Source: Pseudisothecium myosuroides
Taxonomy: Eukaryota; Streptophyta; Bryopsida; Hypnales; Lembophyllaceae
Assembly: GCA_951799445.1 (NCBI GenBank)
Contig: OX637295.1
Coordinates: 8,618,001-8,682,000, forward strand
Reading direction: 5' to 3'
Length of the DNA stretch: 64,000 nucleotides
How positions within the stretch are numbered: position 1 is the first letter of the stretch; every line of letters begins with the position of its first letter. This document shows positions 1-12,300 of the stretch, piece after piece. Below the pieces are notes generated by a model. It saw only the letters and a program-made list of their open reading frames with translations, was not told where the DNA came from and did not search any database. Both the position numbers and the translations under genes were made by a program.

Positions 1-233
1 CGGGACGGCAAAGCTTTGAATTCACGTGTGGTTTTTCTTTCAAAGTTTAGCTCTTTCCCTTCTTCTAAAGTCTCCCTCATCGTGTGGACCCCCCTCCGGG
101 ATGGCGAAGCTTTGAACTCACGTGTGGTTTTTCTTTAAAAGTTTAGCTTTTCCCTCTTCTAAAGTCTCTCTCATTGTGTGGACCCCCCTCCGGGACGGCA
201 AAGCTTTGAACTAGTGACAAAGTAGAAGTCCTA
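1..233 (+). repeat. Tandem repeat, unit about 95 bp, two full copies and a partial third
   Basis: Units start at 1, 97 and 191 with CGGGA[C/T]GGC followed by AAGCTTTGAA, CACGTGTGG, a C/T-rich stretch and GTGTGGACCCCCCTC. Related AAGCTTTG pieces continue to about 340. The reverse complement of the same motif occurs in element B at 18340-18460, which ties the two elements together. Confidence 0.8.
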
Positions 234-628
234 AAGCGTGTGTTAAAAGTGTAGACGGCGGAGCTTTGAACCCCCGGGGAATCTAAAAGTCCTAAAGTTG
301 GTGTTAAAACCAATTTCACGGCAAAGCTTTGCACCTCCCCCGTGTTTAAATCCAAAGTCTAGTTTCCAAGACTTTTGTGGAAACCTCCAAAGTTTAGCTT
401 CCAAGATATGTAGGATCCTTTGCACTTAGTAAAGTTTAGTCATTTTTCAAAGTTTAAGAGAGTTTAGTGGTTCCCCAAAGTTTTATTTAGTTAGTTGTAT
501 CCCAAAAATCTTAGTGGATCTAGCACCCCCCAAAGTTCTATCGCCCCCTAGGTTAGCAAGAATCTAGTCTTTTTATTTAGCCTTAGCCAAAATTCCAGTC
601 TTTAGCCTTAGTCAGAAATCGAGTTTCC

Positions 629-783
629 AGAACCAACATACGGCCAGCCAACATCAGAACCAGCATACGAGCCAGCCAACATCAGAACCAGCATAATGAG
701 CCAGCCAACATCAGACCAGCATAACGAGCCAGCCAACATCAGACCAGCATAACGAGCCAGCCAACAATCAGAACCAGCATAAC
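629..783 (+). repeat. Short tandem repeat, unit about 29 bp, five to six copies
   Basis: The unit reads roughly CGAGCCAGCCAACATCAGAA followed by CCAGCATAA, with small indels between copies. It is followed by an almost perfect AT palindrome at 791-825. Related ACCAGAACCAGTT repeats stand at the same place in element C (10015-10110), and AATCCAATACA repeats in element B (17085-17150, other strand). Confidence 0.75.
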
Positions 784-1524
784 AGAGAAAAAAATTAATT
801 AATTAAAAATTTTAATTAATTAATTTGGCCGACCCTTCAGCTAGCCAGCCGGAAAGGCCAGCCAACTCTTGGTACAGCAGCTCTCTCGGTACAGCAGGGG
901 AGGCTGGGGCCATTTGGGCTCCTCCCCAAAATTTTGATTCTCTCTTTTTTATTTATTTTTGGTTTTTCCCAAACCAGATTACAAACAAAGACAAACCAAA
1001 CCAAAAGCATGTTGGACTGATTTTGTGCTAAGTGGGATTGAAGTAGGATTAGGGCAAAAAATACAAAAGGGAGGAGGGAGAAATAGAGGTTGCCATTCCA
1101 CGCGCCACCTGTACAAAAACATCCGATCCAACCTGCATCACCACTCACACCTACACACAATGGAAGGAAATTAGGGAGAAGGATGTGTTATAGGAGTGGA
1201 AAGGAGAGAGACGATGAATAGTGCCTAGTTAGAAGATTAGGTAGGAAATCTAGGAGAACTCCTTGCAACCGTTGGGAGGAGGATTAGGATGACACAAAGC
1301 AAGGTTGCATAAGAGGGTAGGAAGAACATTTAAACCCTTCTCGTAGTTTGAAACCATAGTGTAAGACTCATAAAAGCTTAGGTGGAATAGTGCTAGTGTA
1401 GAAGAGAGGGGAAGAAAGAAAGAAAGGAGGAAGGGAAAGAGGGAGTTTAGATCATCAAAAATTGTAATATTTTCTCAATAAGCGGTGAGCTCGGAAAAAA
1501 TTCAAAACAAAGCCAAAGACTACC

Positions 1525-1587
1525 ATGGAGCGTGAGGATGTACACGTGGATGTGGACAAAGTTATTTCCGACACCGGTAGTGAAGAG
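1525..1587 (+). other. Short acidic reading frame with splice-donor-like end (element A)
   Basis: A 21-codon frame starts at ATG 1525 in a good context (TACCATGG) and runs to GAAGAG, directly followed by GTGAG. It is rich in Asp and Glu. The same arrangement exists in element C (11319-11399) and, on the minus strand, element B (16496-16543), although the peptides differ. It may be the first exon of a spliced element transcript or a relic of a gag start. The product is not recognised. Confidence 0.35.
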
Positions 1588-1689
1588 GTGAGTTTTTTAT
1601 TTAATCTTTGATGTTTCTCCCTAATTAGCATTTATTTTCCTAATCATCCCTTAGAGCGTGATTAGCACCCGAGATTAGTGCAAATTAGA

Positions 1690-2880
1690 AGTTTAGATTC
1701 AAAAAGTTATAGATTAGTGATAGGGATTTCCAAAAACATCTTATAATTAAGATTTGACCGTAAATTGACCGCGTTAGGCTAAGTTAAGCGGTAGGGGGTA
1801 GAACGGAGGAATTTTAATTAAATTTGAACCACAAGGAACAATGGATGGAAATTAGGATTAGATTAGAAGGAGGATTTAGGAGTAAAATTAAAGATCAAAT
1901 AACGGTTTAAAAACCTAGAGTTAAATTAAGATTTTAATTAGGGAAGTAAAATTCAAAAGTCGAAATTTGGAGTTAACTTTGGGAGGTAAAAAGTAGAGTA
2001 GGAAATAGAAGTCAAAAGTAGAATCCACTTAGGAAGTAGATTGTTGAGTTAGGAATAGAGCTAAAATTAGAAGTCAAAACCCTAGAGTTAAAAGTTGGAA
2101 TTAAATTTAGGAGGGTAACATTTAGAGTTAATCCAGGATTAAAACAATAGGATTAAATTTGGAAGTAGAAGTCAAAAGTCAAAAGTCAAAAGTTTAGATT
2201 AAAATTAAAGGTTAAATTTTAGAGTCAATTGGGGAGTAAGAGGTTAGAGTCAAAAGCTAAAAGTAGAAGTTAAAACTTAGAGGTAGAAGTTAAATTTTAG
2301 AGTTAGTTGGAAGTAGAAAAATCTAGAGTCAAAGTGAAAACGTAGAGTTAAACCTGGAGGTTAAGATTGGGAATTAATTTTAGAAGTAAAAATTTAGAGT
2401 TAAAAGTCAAAAACCTAGAGTTAAATTAGGAGTAAAAATCTACAATAAAAAGTGAAAAGTTAGAGTTAACTTTAAAAGGTAAATCTTAGAGTAGTTTAGA
2501 AATAAGAACATAGAATTAAAAGTGAAACTTAGAAGTACCCTAGAAGGTTAAAACTTGGAAGTTAGGAGTTGAAGTTGATTTAGAAGTAAAAACCTAGAGT
2601 TAAAAGTCAAAACCGTAGAGTTAAATTTAGAAGGGTAAATTTAGAATAGAATAGAAGAGTAAAAACTTAGAGTTAAAAGTTAAACCTAGAGTTAAATTCC
2701 GAGGATAAATTTCAGAGTTAAATTAGGAGTAAAAACCTAGAGTCAAAAGTCGGTAGTTAATATTTAAAACCAAGTTAAAAGAGTAAAAATCTAGAGTTTC
2801 ATTTAGAGGTCGAAAATTAGAATAAGAGTTGAACTTTAGAATTAGTCTTTAGAAGTAGAACTTCTAGGTGGAGTCTTAAA
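1690..2880 (+). repeat. Degenerate purine-rich repeats (AGAGTTAAAAGTC-type)
   Basis: Dozens of imperfect copies of motifs such as CCTAGAGTTAAA and AAAAGTCAAAA fill the stretch with no fixed period. No coding frame is present. It occupies the place of a long intron or leader between the short exon at 1525 and the conserved block at 3105. Confidence 0.6.
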
Positions 2881-3104
2881 ACCCCACGATAGTCTTAGAG
2901 GTTCATGGAAGGAACATAGGGGTTCCCCTTTTTACGTAGTTAGGGACGTTAGAAATGACGCCAACTACCCAGTCTACCCTCGACATAGGATAGATAGTTA
3001 GAGAGTCAGGATTTCACCATCACTCTGAACATTGCAGTTAACTTGTGAGTTACTACATGCATTACTAATTATTCGCTGCCATCCACGACCCTTAGAAAAC
3101 GTTA

Positions 3105-3352
3105 GCAAAAAAGATCCATTGCTTGGAAGGCACAATGGACCGCGCTTACAACACCCCATATATTAAAAAAGTGGATAAAGGCATAGAACCTGGTCGGTGT
3201 TCGCTCTATTACCAAGGGTGGGTAATCTAGCGCCCACAGAAGGCACAATGGATTGGCGCTAGACACCCATAGATCGAGTCAGAACGGTTAATTACCGAGA
3301 GCCTGGTTGTGCTCGCTTCTTTACCAAGGGTGGGTAAACAAGCGCTCACAAT
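3105..3352 (+). repeat. Conserved block shared by elements A and B, more weakly by C
   Basis: The block begins AAAAAAGATCCATTGCTTGG and contains AAGGCACAATGGA twice and GGGTGGGTAA twice, ending near AGCGCTCACAA. The reverse complement of 15308-15437 follows the same order. Positions 12141-12283 carry TCCATTGCTTGGAAGG and a related tail. Function is unknown; its position near the 3' side of each copy suggests a structural part of the element. Confidence 0.65.
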
Positions 3353-5424
3353 TGCCCGCCCAAATTTCCCTTTGGCTACTCCCTTCAAAAAAATGTCACT
3401 ACCATGGAGATATGACTGCAAAATATGACTCAACCAAAAATATGACTGGCAAATATGACTCGCCGTTCCCCAAACATGTTCCCTGCCGTTCTCTATGAAG
3501 TACTTTGGCGTTCCCAATGGGCGTACACTATACGCCTGTGAACTACAAGGGCAAAATATGATTGGCAGTCATACTTGTAGTCATTTTGTCCCCAAGGTCT
3601 TGGCCTCTAAGAATATGACTGCATGCAGTCGCTAGTCATCCCCAGTCATATTTTTGCAGTTATAAAACACTCATTTTCTTATATCCGGAAATCATCTTAG
3701 TGAGATATATTTAGGAATTGAGAGTTACAATAAGTTAACCTCTAGCGCCCCGAGGGCGAAAATCAGGGTGCTCAGAATTTAATTTTGGCAAATGTGTACC
3801 AATGTTGGGGGGGAAGGACAAAAACCAGTACAATTGGAAAGGCACGGTACTTTACCAATTGAGCGTAGTGGGTGATTGGGCTAGAGGAGGTTGGTAGACC
3901 GAGTGGACGCCAATCAATTATGCACAGTAGCCAAGAACTGTGGTTTTCTTCAATTCTGCGGCAAGGGCGGGGACCAAGTTTTTGAGTCTGTAGTGTCAGA
4001 CTCTTGTGTTTTTAGCTTCGGAATTTTTGTCCTCCCAATGTTAGAAAATTCTAAAAATTGGTGACCATCAAGACTCTTGCCTTAACAAAATTCAAGCAAA
4101 ATTTCAAAGGAAGGGGCCACCTTCTCTTTTTTAGGTACCTTTCTGAAGTTGCACCCCCCTCTCCCAAAATCGCCTTGTTAGTGATTGTCAACGGCATTTT
4201 GACTATTATAATCTCTACATCCAACCATTGAAAAGTTTCTCAAATTTTAGCAAAATCCTTATGCAATTTCAGCTGTGAAGTCTTCCGCAAGTCAGTTTTC
4301 AATCTGTGGCGGCATTTGCTTTGCAAGTAGGTCTCCCATGGCTAGACAAAGTGCAAAAAACTTGGGGCGTTGAAATTCTGAAACTCTGTCTGAGTGTGTG
4401 GATTGATTGAAGACAACGTCTCCCGTATTGCCTTATCATTCTAATAATTGAACAAAATAGGACCATGAGTGATCATGATAGGGAATTAAAATTGTGTTTT
4501 CTCCCTCTTCCTTTGTTTTGGTCTTTCTGTACTTTTCTTTTGTAATTCAGAGTGATGAGTGGAAACCTTAGGGTATGTTCACACTTGGTTTTAAAGAGTG
4601 TTGATACTATGGGTCTTATGAACCAACGCAGACCTACTTTTGATCTAGATTTACATTGCAAACATTACCTCTAACATCAAGTGCAAACATACCTTAGTGT
4701 AATGATTGGTAATTTGTGCATTTTAGAAAAATCATTATTACCAGAGAGTAGTTTGATGTCATAGTAAGCAAATATCATGGTTATAAGAATAAAAAAGAAT
4801 AAAATTTAAAAGTGGATATTTTAAAATTTCGATCTCACATACACTTGAAATAGTTTGTTTTTTCTTTAACAGGGTAGAAATTACAAAAATTGAATTTTAC
4901 TTTTGCTGATTCTTTTTTCTCTTGTTTTCCAAATCTTTTCTAAATTAATCTCTTCTTATCTCTTTCTTTCCTATTTTTGGCCATGAATAAATCCTCTTAT
5001 TTCTAATTGGAAAATTGAAGCCCTTGTTTATTGCCTAAGAGTTTGATTTATCAAATTTATAAATTTGAAGTCAACAAGTCATTTATTGGCTTTGTCTAAG
5101 AGACAAAGAAAATGGCATTGACTTTGGTTTTTGAATCCAAGTTTTTAGATTCTATTTACAACTGCATTCACATTGCTTCACGTGGTTAGGGTTTGGTTGG
5201 AGTGAAAGATGTGGGGTTCAATTAATCAATAAATTAATATTGTTGTTTACCTAAGACAAAGCCTCATGGTTACACCATTCTTGTTTGATTTTGTGCAAGA
5301 ATAATAAACAAAAGTCTTATCATAGAAAAGCATAGAGTGATGAGAGTGATTAATTGATGCTGTTGCTAATGGTGACTAAGTTTCTGTCAACAATTGCACG
5401 GTGAACAAAATTATCTGAAGATGA
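3353..5424. other. No gene seen; probable element remnants
   Basis: Positions 3353-3720 hold repeated AAATATGACT motifs. Positions 3740-4080 are GC-richer and may be degraded retroelement sequence. The rest is AT-rich with short frames only; none has a recognisable domain. Confidence 0.4.
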
Positions 5425-5679
5425 CTACACTAAATAGTGAAATTAGGTTGCTTCGCACTAATTTCTTGACATTCTACACTATATAAATATGCACAGTTAC
5501 TGTAGAAGGATGCCTTAATGTAGGTACCATGTATGTTGCGTGGGTTGGTGCACTGGTTCATAGCTCGGGTTTAGAGAATGGTATGTGCCTCTATCTCAAC
5601 AAGGAGTGAGTCATGAGGTAACTTCTTTGATAAAGGCAACCTAATTGTTAAGGCAACCCAATTTCACTATTTAGTGTAG
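5425..5679. mobile_element. MITE, CTACACTAAATAG family, copy 1
   Basis: A 255-bp element has terminal inverted repeats of about 27 bp beginning CTACACTAAATAGTGAAATT; the right end reads AATTTCACTATTTAGTGTAG. Both ends are flanked by TGA, a possible 3-bp target duplication. A second copy lies at 29604-29874 with the same internal motifs (GTAGAAGGATGC, GCGTGGGTTGGTG, GAGTCATGAGGTA). No coding capacity. Ends containing CACTA and TAGTG recall CACTA transposons, but the superfamily is not proven. Confidence 0.8.
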
Positions 5680-6407
5680 TGAAGAGATTACTAACTACCA
5701 CTTAGATGAAAAATATAGTTAGATGAAAAATATTATTGCCATTATATATATGTATATATAATAAATTTTCATCTACAATACCACTTGCATCAAATTGGAT
5801 TGAGATGATAGTGTATGCTCAACAAGATTTTGATTTCATTCAAGAAAACACATTGAGAAGAGAAAGAGATTGACCCGTGGACACTGAAAAACGGAAATCT
5901 TTGTCAATTCATCTAGATATGCATTGTCAATACATAAAAATAAATAAAAACCTCATAAAGTGAAACAATAAGGAATGAATATAGAGTCTATACAACCATC
6001 ATATTGAAAGGAAATATATTGTGTCATTTCTTTTGAAAATTTTCTTTAATAGACACCTAAGGATTTCTTCATGTTTGATTATTTCTACAATGGAATTTTA
6101 GCACCGTTAAATTGGCACAATTACACAATTTGGTACTTTTCAAGGCATCTAGCCTAGAATATAAGTGTACAATGTAAAATTTATGGGTTTTCCAATATAA
6201 ATGATAATTCAATTTAATTTTTTAATTTAAAAAAATGTATAACTTTCACACTGTAAGTCCAAAATTAGCACAAATAGAAAGCTTTATGCACAAAGGAGTG
6301 CAAGGGGTTTGTTTTGTGGCGTTTGGACATGTGATGTGAAAGTTATGTTTTTTCCAAAATAAAAGATAATTTTATTCAATTTCCACATTCATAAAAACTT
6401 TGAAATT
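5680..6407. other. No gene seen
   Basis: AT-rich sequence. Positions 6225-6345 contain, on the minus strand, a degenerate copy of the CATAACTTT...CCAAACGCCACAAAACAAA repeat family that forms an array at 22120-22935. Confidence 0.4.
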
Positions 6408-6946
6408 TGTGAGCCCTCAGGTTAGCACCTAGAACTCTGGCTTTATTTTTTGCAATTTATTGTTAGTTTTTAGTGTTAATTCATGCAAAATAGCATGAAT
6501 TAATAGTTGAGAGGAGTTTGGTAGAAGTCCTTATTAGATTAGTGAGGAATCTTCCTAAAATCATGGAAAGCACAAAATACTCTACTTTTCTATGTTTAGG
6601 TCTTAGTTTAGTGTCTTTAAGTTCATATTAACGTTCTAGAGAGATGTGAGGATGTGAGAATTAGCCAGTTCTAGTGTCTTGTCCATGTAAAACTCGACAT
6701 GTGAGCACATGTGACAGCCTGGCTGAATCATAAGAATCTATGTTCAGGTTTAGAAGTATCTAGATCCAATTCATGTGGAATTTGGACTAGTTATGTGAAG
6801 ACCTGCAAATGTTGAAGAATACGAACCAGAATGCAAAGTAGAAGAAGGGCAAGGTGATTGAAGCTTACAGAAAGGTGCTTTTAGGATAAAAGCATGCCAA
6901 GAGATCAACAGCAGAGCTAATCATCCACGACAAACCCTGTAACAGA

Positions 6947-7888
6947 TTAACCCCTAAAGGCCCAAGGCCTTTTTTCTGCCAAAAAACCATCAAAACTGCC
7001 ATTTCAATAGCAAGGAGTAAAAAAAAATGAAAAATGTTTTTTTTTCACATCTAATCATAGGATCTTACACCTAACTAGTATGAGAATGTGTGGAAAAAAT
7101 TTCAGAATTTTTGACCGCTCAGATTGCAAGATATCTGCGTTTAAAGTGGAAAAAACAAATATTTCAGCACATTGCGGGACTAGATGTTTTGACTTTAAAC
7201 ATTTTTCACTTAAAATTTTTGCACTACAGAGTTTTGTGCTTCAAATCTTTATAGTGGAGAATTGAGTTGAGAGTCTAGGAAAAAAAATAATATTCAAAAA
7301 AACTTAATTATCATTCCTAAAAAAATTATCAAGTAGAAGTAGGTACGAGATAGAAGGAAAATCTAAAACATTAATATATTTTAGATGAAATTAAAATACA
7401 CTAATCCCAATGGTGAGATTGTTCTAGCAAGTAAACTAAACCATGAGAATTTATTTTTTTTGAAAAATTGCAAAAATAGCATTTAGAAATGAATCCTACA
7501 AGTTATTTTTTTCAAAAAGATGCTCTAACTGCCCGAAAAACAAGAATGTCCATAACTTTCTCATAACAAATCCAAATGAAATGAATCAAAGCTTTCCAGA
7601 TAGAAAAAAATATAATCTACAAGAAAAAAAATATTAAAAAAAAAAATCAAATTTTTGCCAAATTTTTCTTGCTGCCCGGACTGCCCAGTTACGAAAAAAA
7701 ATAATATATTTGGCTATAACTTTTGACTCCTATTTCCAAATGTCCTGAAATTTAGTGCATATGAAAGATATTCCTTGCGCCCACCTTCTATTAAAATTTC
7801 AGCTTAAAATATGGAAATCTCTAGTCACACGGATCTGCCCAAAATTTCTATACGGCCAAAAACCGCAGTCCGGTCCTTTAGGGGTTAA
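6947..7888 (+). mobile_element. TTAA-flanked non-coding transposable element, copy 1
   Basis: The 942-bp element begins TTAACCCCTAAAGGCCC and ends GGTCCTTTAGGGGTTAA, so the ends form inverted repeats of about 14 bp bounded by TTAA on both sides. Copies lie at 22954-23894 (opposite orientation) and 34894-35798 (diverged left end). It is AT-rich inside, with no transposase frame. A TTAA target site and ends starting CCC are known from piggyBac-type elements; this link is only a hypothesis. It is inserted into the LTR of element C. Confidence 0.8.
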
Positions 7889-8919
7889 TTTCCCCCTCGG
7901 GCGGAAATTATTAAAAAAATTGCTAAATTTAGCATCCTTATTGGAGGTTTGGTTTTGCCCTTAGCTTTTGAATACTTCCTAAAAGATGGCCCAAAAATTT
8001 CGGGATTTTACAAAACTTCACAATGACTCTATGGGAAGTCAACCGCCTTTGAAACTGATGGTAATTTCATAGAAATTATCCAGAGTGCGGTAAAATCTCA
8101 TTAAAAATTATATTAGAGTTTTATATATTAAGTAAGCGACCAGTCAAGTTTGAAGACTTTCTGATAGTCAGAAGTACCAGAATCGGCAACAACATCGAAT
8201 TTAACAAGAATTTACAACATGGCGGCGGGTTGACCGACGAACCAGGAGCTGGCGGTGTCCGAATGCCGCAATCAAGGAATGTTTTCTTACTCTCACAAAC
8301 CTTCCAAACAACCCTAGCCAGTTAGTTTTCTCAGGAAATTCAAATTCCATTAGTTGAGATTTTGACTTTTCTTTGAAATTACCATTAGTAGTTTTTACGA
8401 GTATTTACAGCCTGGAAGAGGGAGGTAGGGGGTCCCTAAGACTAATTGGGGTCTTCTGAATGTGATAGCGCAATCGGTTTTCAATTTGGAGTTGTTCTCA
8501 AGAAGAGAGGAAGAGTTCAGCCATAAATTTGACTTTTTTAGAATAATTAGCGATAATTCGAGGTTAATTGACAAAATATCTTGGTGAAAATTGAAGATTG
8601 GATTTAGTTAAGATTTCAAATCTTTTCTTTAAAAGCCAATTTAGATTAAATTAAGAATATTTGAAAATATCCTAGGGTTAATCACGAAATATCTCAAGGT
8701 CAAAATAGTTAATTTCCTAAATATCTTTGGGAAAAATCTTAGATTTTATTTGGACAAGATTTCCTTGCTAATTAAGGCTTGTTCTAGAAAATTCTAAAGA
8801 TTAAACAAAGATTATTTAGCAAATATCTTAGGATAGTTTAGAATTTAGCTTTAGGTAGTTTTTGAATAAAAGAATCAAATATCTCATGGTAAACTAAGTG
8901 GTGGGACCTTCTAGCGAAG

Positions 8920-8928
8920 TATATAAAG
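8920..8928 (+). promoter_or_regulatory. TATA box in the LTR of element C
   Basis: TATATAAAG is followed by C-rich sequence typical of a start-site region. It sits at a place matching the TATATAAA of element B's LTR (18919-18926, minus). Confidence 0.55.
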
Positions 8929-9235
8929 CCTCCCTGCGAAGTTTCTCATACCCTCATTACACCATTATCTGCCTACCGACACTCTGTCGGAGTGTGGAGA
9001 CTCTCTTCGTTCACTTTGTTTACCGGCTTTGTTGGAAGCATTTATTTAAATCATCTTTTGGTCATCTTTTGCTCATTTTTGCTCACTTTGCTTTTTTTTA
9101 GTGGAGGACTTTGGTTAGAGGACTTGGGGTTCTCTTTCAACCATCAAAACCACACTAACATCATACTTTTGGGAGGTTTTATCCCCCAAAACTTGCATAC
9201 CGTCTCTGTGTACTAATTTTATGTGTTGTAACAGC

Positions 9236-12200
9236 CATTGAGTCAGAATTCTTAAGGCGGTGAAGCTAGCCTTTACCAAAAGATTCTAATACTCAAAACA
9301 CCGGCCAAACTTAGTTGTATAATAAAGTTTGGTTTGACTTAATTCCTAATTTTCGGTTTAAACACTTTCATGTGTACCTCATTTAAGAATTAAAACTATT
9401 GGAGACCTTGAAAATTCTTTTAGTCCTTAATGTTCAGTTTAAACACTTTCATGTGTACCTCCTTTAAGGGTTGAAACATTCCTGCAGACACTTGGAACCA
9501 TTTTTCACGAGTTTAGTCTGGAGTTGCTCCCACACGGCGAAGCTTTCACCTCAAACAAATTTACCTTGAAAACTTGAACAAGGGAAGGAATAATTGGGAA
9601 AACCCTCGGTGTGTTGGCTACTTAAACCAAGAACCCACACTCAGTGGCTCCTTTTATTCCGCCGGAATTTGCTCATTTGCTTTTCATTTTTATTGCCAAC
9701 GTCATAGACGCCCATTGATAGTTTAGTTTAGTTTATTTTGCTTAGTTTACCTCAAAAAAATCCAAAAATATCGTTTAGTTTAGTTTGTTTTGCTAGTTTA
9801 TCTCAAAAAACCCAAAAATATTGTTTAGTTTAGTTTGTTTTGCTAGTTTATTTCAAAAAACCCAAAAATATCCTTAGTTTAGTCACCTTACTTAGGCATC
9901 ATACCAAAGACCCAAAAAACTTTTAGTTAGTTTGAAATTTGAGTGAGTGAGTTTTCTTCCTTTTAATTTATTTTCATTTATTTCATCACTTAGTTGTTTT
10001 TAGTTTAGAATACCAAAACCAGTTTTCAACCTTTAAAAATATCAGAACCAGTTCAGTCTTTGAAAAATACCAGAACCAGTTCAGTCTTTGAAAAAATACC
10101 AGAACCAGTTAAGAAGGCCAAGGGACCAGGTCAGGAGGCAAGGACGAGGAATGGACCCATCGGGAACGAGAGGGAACACGGCGGGAACGAGAAGGAACAC
10201 ATTGGGAACGGCGGGGGGTTCGGCGAACCATGCCCCGCCACGTGGCACGAGCTCGGGGAGGGGCAGAGACTGCTAGCAGCAAGCAGCAGGCTCCGACTTG
10301 GTATTCCAAGCTCCGAAACTTGGTATTCTGGCTCTCAAAATTTGGTGAGAACTAATTCAAAAATTCCTTAAACAAATTGAGGGTATAAGAAGCCATAGGC
10401 AGTTGATAGCCACGCCACCAAATTTTGAACTTTCAAAGTATCACTCGGATCAACAAGCTTTCCACACCTAAAACATATAAGTTCCATCTCTCCATACTTA
10501 AACTCAAAAAACAAGAATGAAATAAAGCAAGAAGAAAACACACTTAAAGAAGACGAAGTGGTGGCTTGAGAAGGAATTAGAATTAAAAACTAATACTTTT
10601 TGAGAATCTAACTATTCATGTATGCTTGTTGTTTTGTTTTCTCACTATTCATTTTGGATTTGGCGCGGGTTTTTATTCTTTTTCTATTCATTTTGTTTTG
10701 TTTTGTTGTGCTTTTCCTATTCATTTACTATTCATTTTGGATTTGGTTTGTTTTTTATTCCGTTACTATTCATTTACTATTCATTTTGGAACAAATTGTG
10801 GTTTTTTATTCTTTTTTTTACTATTCATTTAGAATAGTTCTTTGGTTCTATTCCTTTTACTATTGAAGAATTTGTTTTTTTCTATCAATTAGGATTTTTG
10901 GAAGGAATTAGTAGGGTGAATGTTGATTTAGGTTTTGTTTTATTAGGCCTAATAAGCCAAATAGAAAAAGACACAAAAACATTAGATTAATCCAACAAAA
11001 ATTAATAAACTAATGAATAATAAATATTCATTGGAATATTATTAAATTGAAAGATATTAATCTTTTAAATTAATTCGCAAATAAAATAAACCTTCAAAGG
11101 TATTTGGTAATAGGGCCTTGAAGTTTATTTTATTTCAAAGAATTGTTTAAAAACCAACTAAAAACCATTAGAAATTTAACGTAAGCTCCTAAATTTAAGG
11201 AATTAAGTTAAATGCTTTCAACTAACCACTTTTGTAGGAAATTAGCTCAAAAGAATGTAGAAAGGAAGGATTTCCAAACATTCTGACACCCAAATTGCAT
11301 TAAATAGACGGAGCACACATGATGGAGGACGACGGGTACTTTGAATCGATTATGCTAGTCATGTGCGATGACGGAACCATGGTGTCGATGGACACCGAAG
11401 TATGTTAGTTTTTCTCTTTTCTTTTGCTTTGTTTTTTCCTTTAAATTGAAATTAAAATCGTTGCTTTTAGAAGTTAGCTTTTAGATTAGAATTCTAGGAT
11501 TTAAGTTAGAATTTAGAACTTGATAGGTAATTTTTAGAGTTCTCCAAAACCAAATCACACTTAAAAAATAACCACAAAACAAAGAAGTTACCAACCAATT
11601 AAACTTAACCATAAATTGGATGAAAATTAAGGTTTTCATCCGAAGGAATTTTTAAAGAATATTTTAAGGTGGAATCAAACAAAAAATCTATAAAGATTCC
11701 AAAATTCCTTTTTACTTATAAAAATACTTTATTTTTGAAGGGTAAAAGTTTGGATGAAGTTTGAGGCTAAATTTGGATGAAAAACATCCAAATAGGTCAA
11801 AATTCCAAATAATCTTAATAATCCAGAACTTAAATGAACTAATAATCTAACCCTAGAATTAAGAATTATTTTGAATTGATTTGCTATTTTAGATTAGTGG
11901 ATGAAGTTTTAGCCAGTAAAGGGCCGAACTTCAACCGTGGTAACTTTTGCTAGGAATCTCGGAATCTAACTTTCTTTACCATTTTGGGAAGGAAAAATTA
12001 TATTCAGAAGGATACTTAGATACAATTTTAGTTAGATTAGATTTTTCTTTCTTTTTTCCATTTTACTTAAACATAACCTTTTTAACTAGTTAACAAATAG
12101 TTTTTCTCAGAATTAGTGAATTTTTACAGGATTATCAATCACAAAAAGTGTCCATTGCTTGGAAGGCGTACACTTAATTAGGAATCACCCGATCAGGAGT

Positions 12201-12300
12201 AAATCTCCAACAAAACAGCTGCTAGAACCCGTGTGTAACTTTCTGACTCAAGGGTGGAGTTAGAAACACTCACACAATTCAATAACTTTTACACCAACAA
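9236..12300 (+). mobile_element. Element C: leader and internal part
   Basis: From left to right: two copies of a roughly 110-bp repeat ending TTTCATGTGTACCTC (9350-9480), a GCGAAGCTTTC motif (9537), three copies of a TTTAGTTTAGTTTGTTTTGC repeat (about 9720-9880), ACCAGAACCAGTT repeats (10015-10110), a GC-rich patch (10115-10300), repeated TACTATTCATTTTGG (10640-10860), the short frame at 11319-11399, an AT-rich stretch and the TCCATTGCTTGGAAGG block at 12150. The order matches A and B. No polyprotein is present. Confidence 0.5.
11319..11399 (+). other. Short acidic reading frame with splice-donor-like end (element C)
   Basis: A 27-codon frame starts at ATG 11319 (another ATG follows at once at 11322) and ends GACACCGAA before GTATGT. 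It is rich in Asp, Glu and Met. Position and layout equal those of the short frames in A and B. Product unknown. Confidence 0.35.

Larger units (their letters stand above)
1..3352 (+). mobile_element. Element A: internal part of a non-autonomous LTR-type element, 5' part cut by the window edge
   Basis: The stretch repeats the layout of elements C and B: AAGCTTTG repeats (1-340), a CAG/CCA-rich short tandem repeat (629-783), a GC-richer patch (830-930), a short ATG frame ending at a GTGAG donor-like site (1525-1587), a long degenerate purine-rich stretch (about 1690-2880) and a block shared with B (3105-3352). No gag, protease, reverse transcriptase or integrase reading frame is visible, so it would depend on a partner element. 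Assignment to an LTR-type element rests on the relation to B and C, which carry LTR-like sequence with TATA boxes upstream. Its own LTR would lie before the window. The 3' boundary is not determined; a 3' LTR was not found. Confidence 0.5.
6408..9235 (+). mobile_element. LTR-like sequence of element C, split by a TTAA-flanked insertion
   Basis: It starts with TGTGAGCCCTCAGGTTAG, resembling the LTR ends at 20188 (TGTAAGCCCCCAATTTGTC, minus) and 49829 (TGTGAGCTCCTAATTTGTC, minus). Homology to element B's LTR resumes near 8035 (CAACCGCC, then GGTAAAATCTCA) and 8466 (GCGCAATCGGTTTTCAATTT). A TATATAAAG box stands at 8920. An unrelated insertion occupies 6947-7888. The right LTR end is uncertain; the value given is where the leader repeats begin. 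No tRNA primer site was identified. Confidence 0.55.

Noticed and set aside
837..1160. 107-codon open frame on the minus strand in element A
   Set aside because: It crosses leader repeats of the element, is low in complexity, starts nowhere convincing and is not kept in elements B or C.
10618..10866. Three overlapping hydrophobic plus-strand frames resembling a membrane protein
   Set aside because: All frames are open because the DNA is a TACTATTCATTTTGG repeat; hydrophobicity is a by-product of T-richness.
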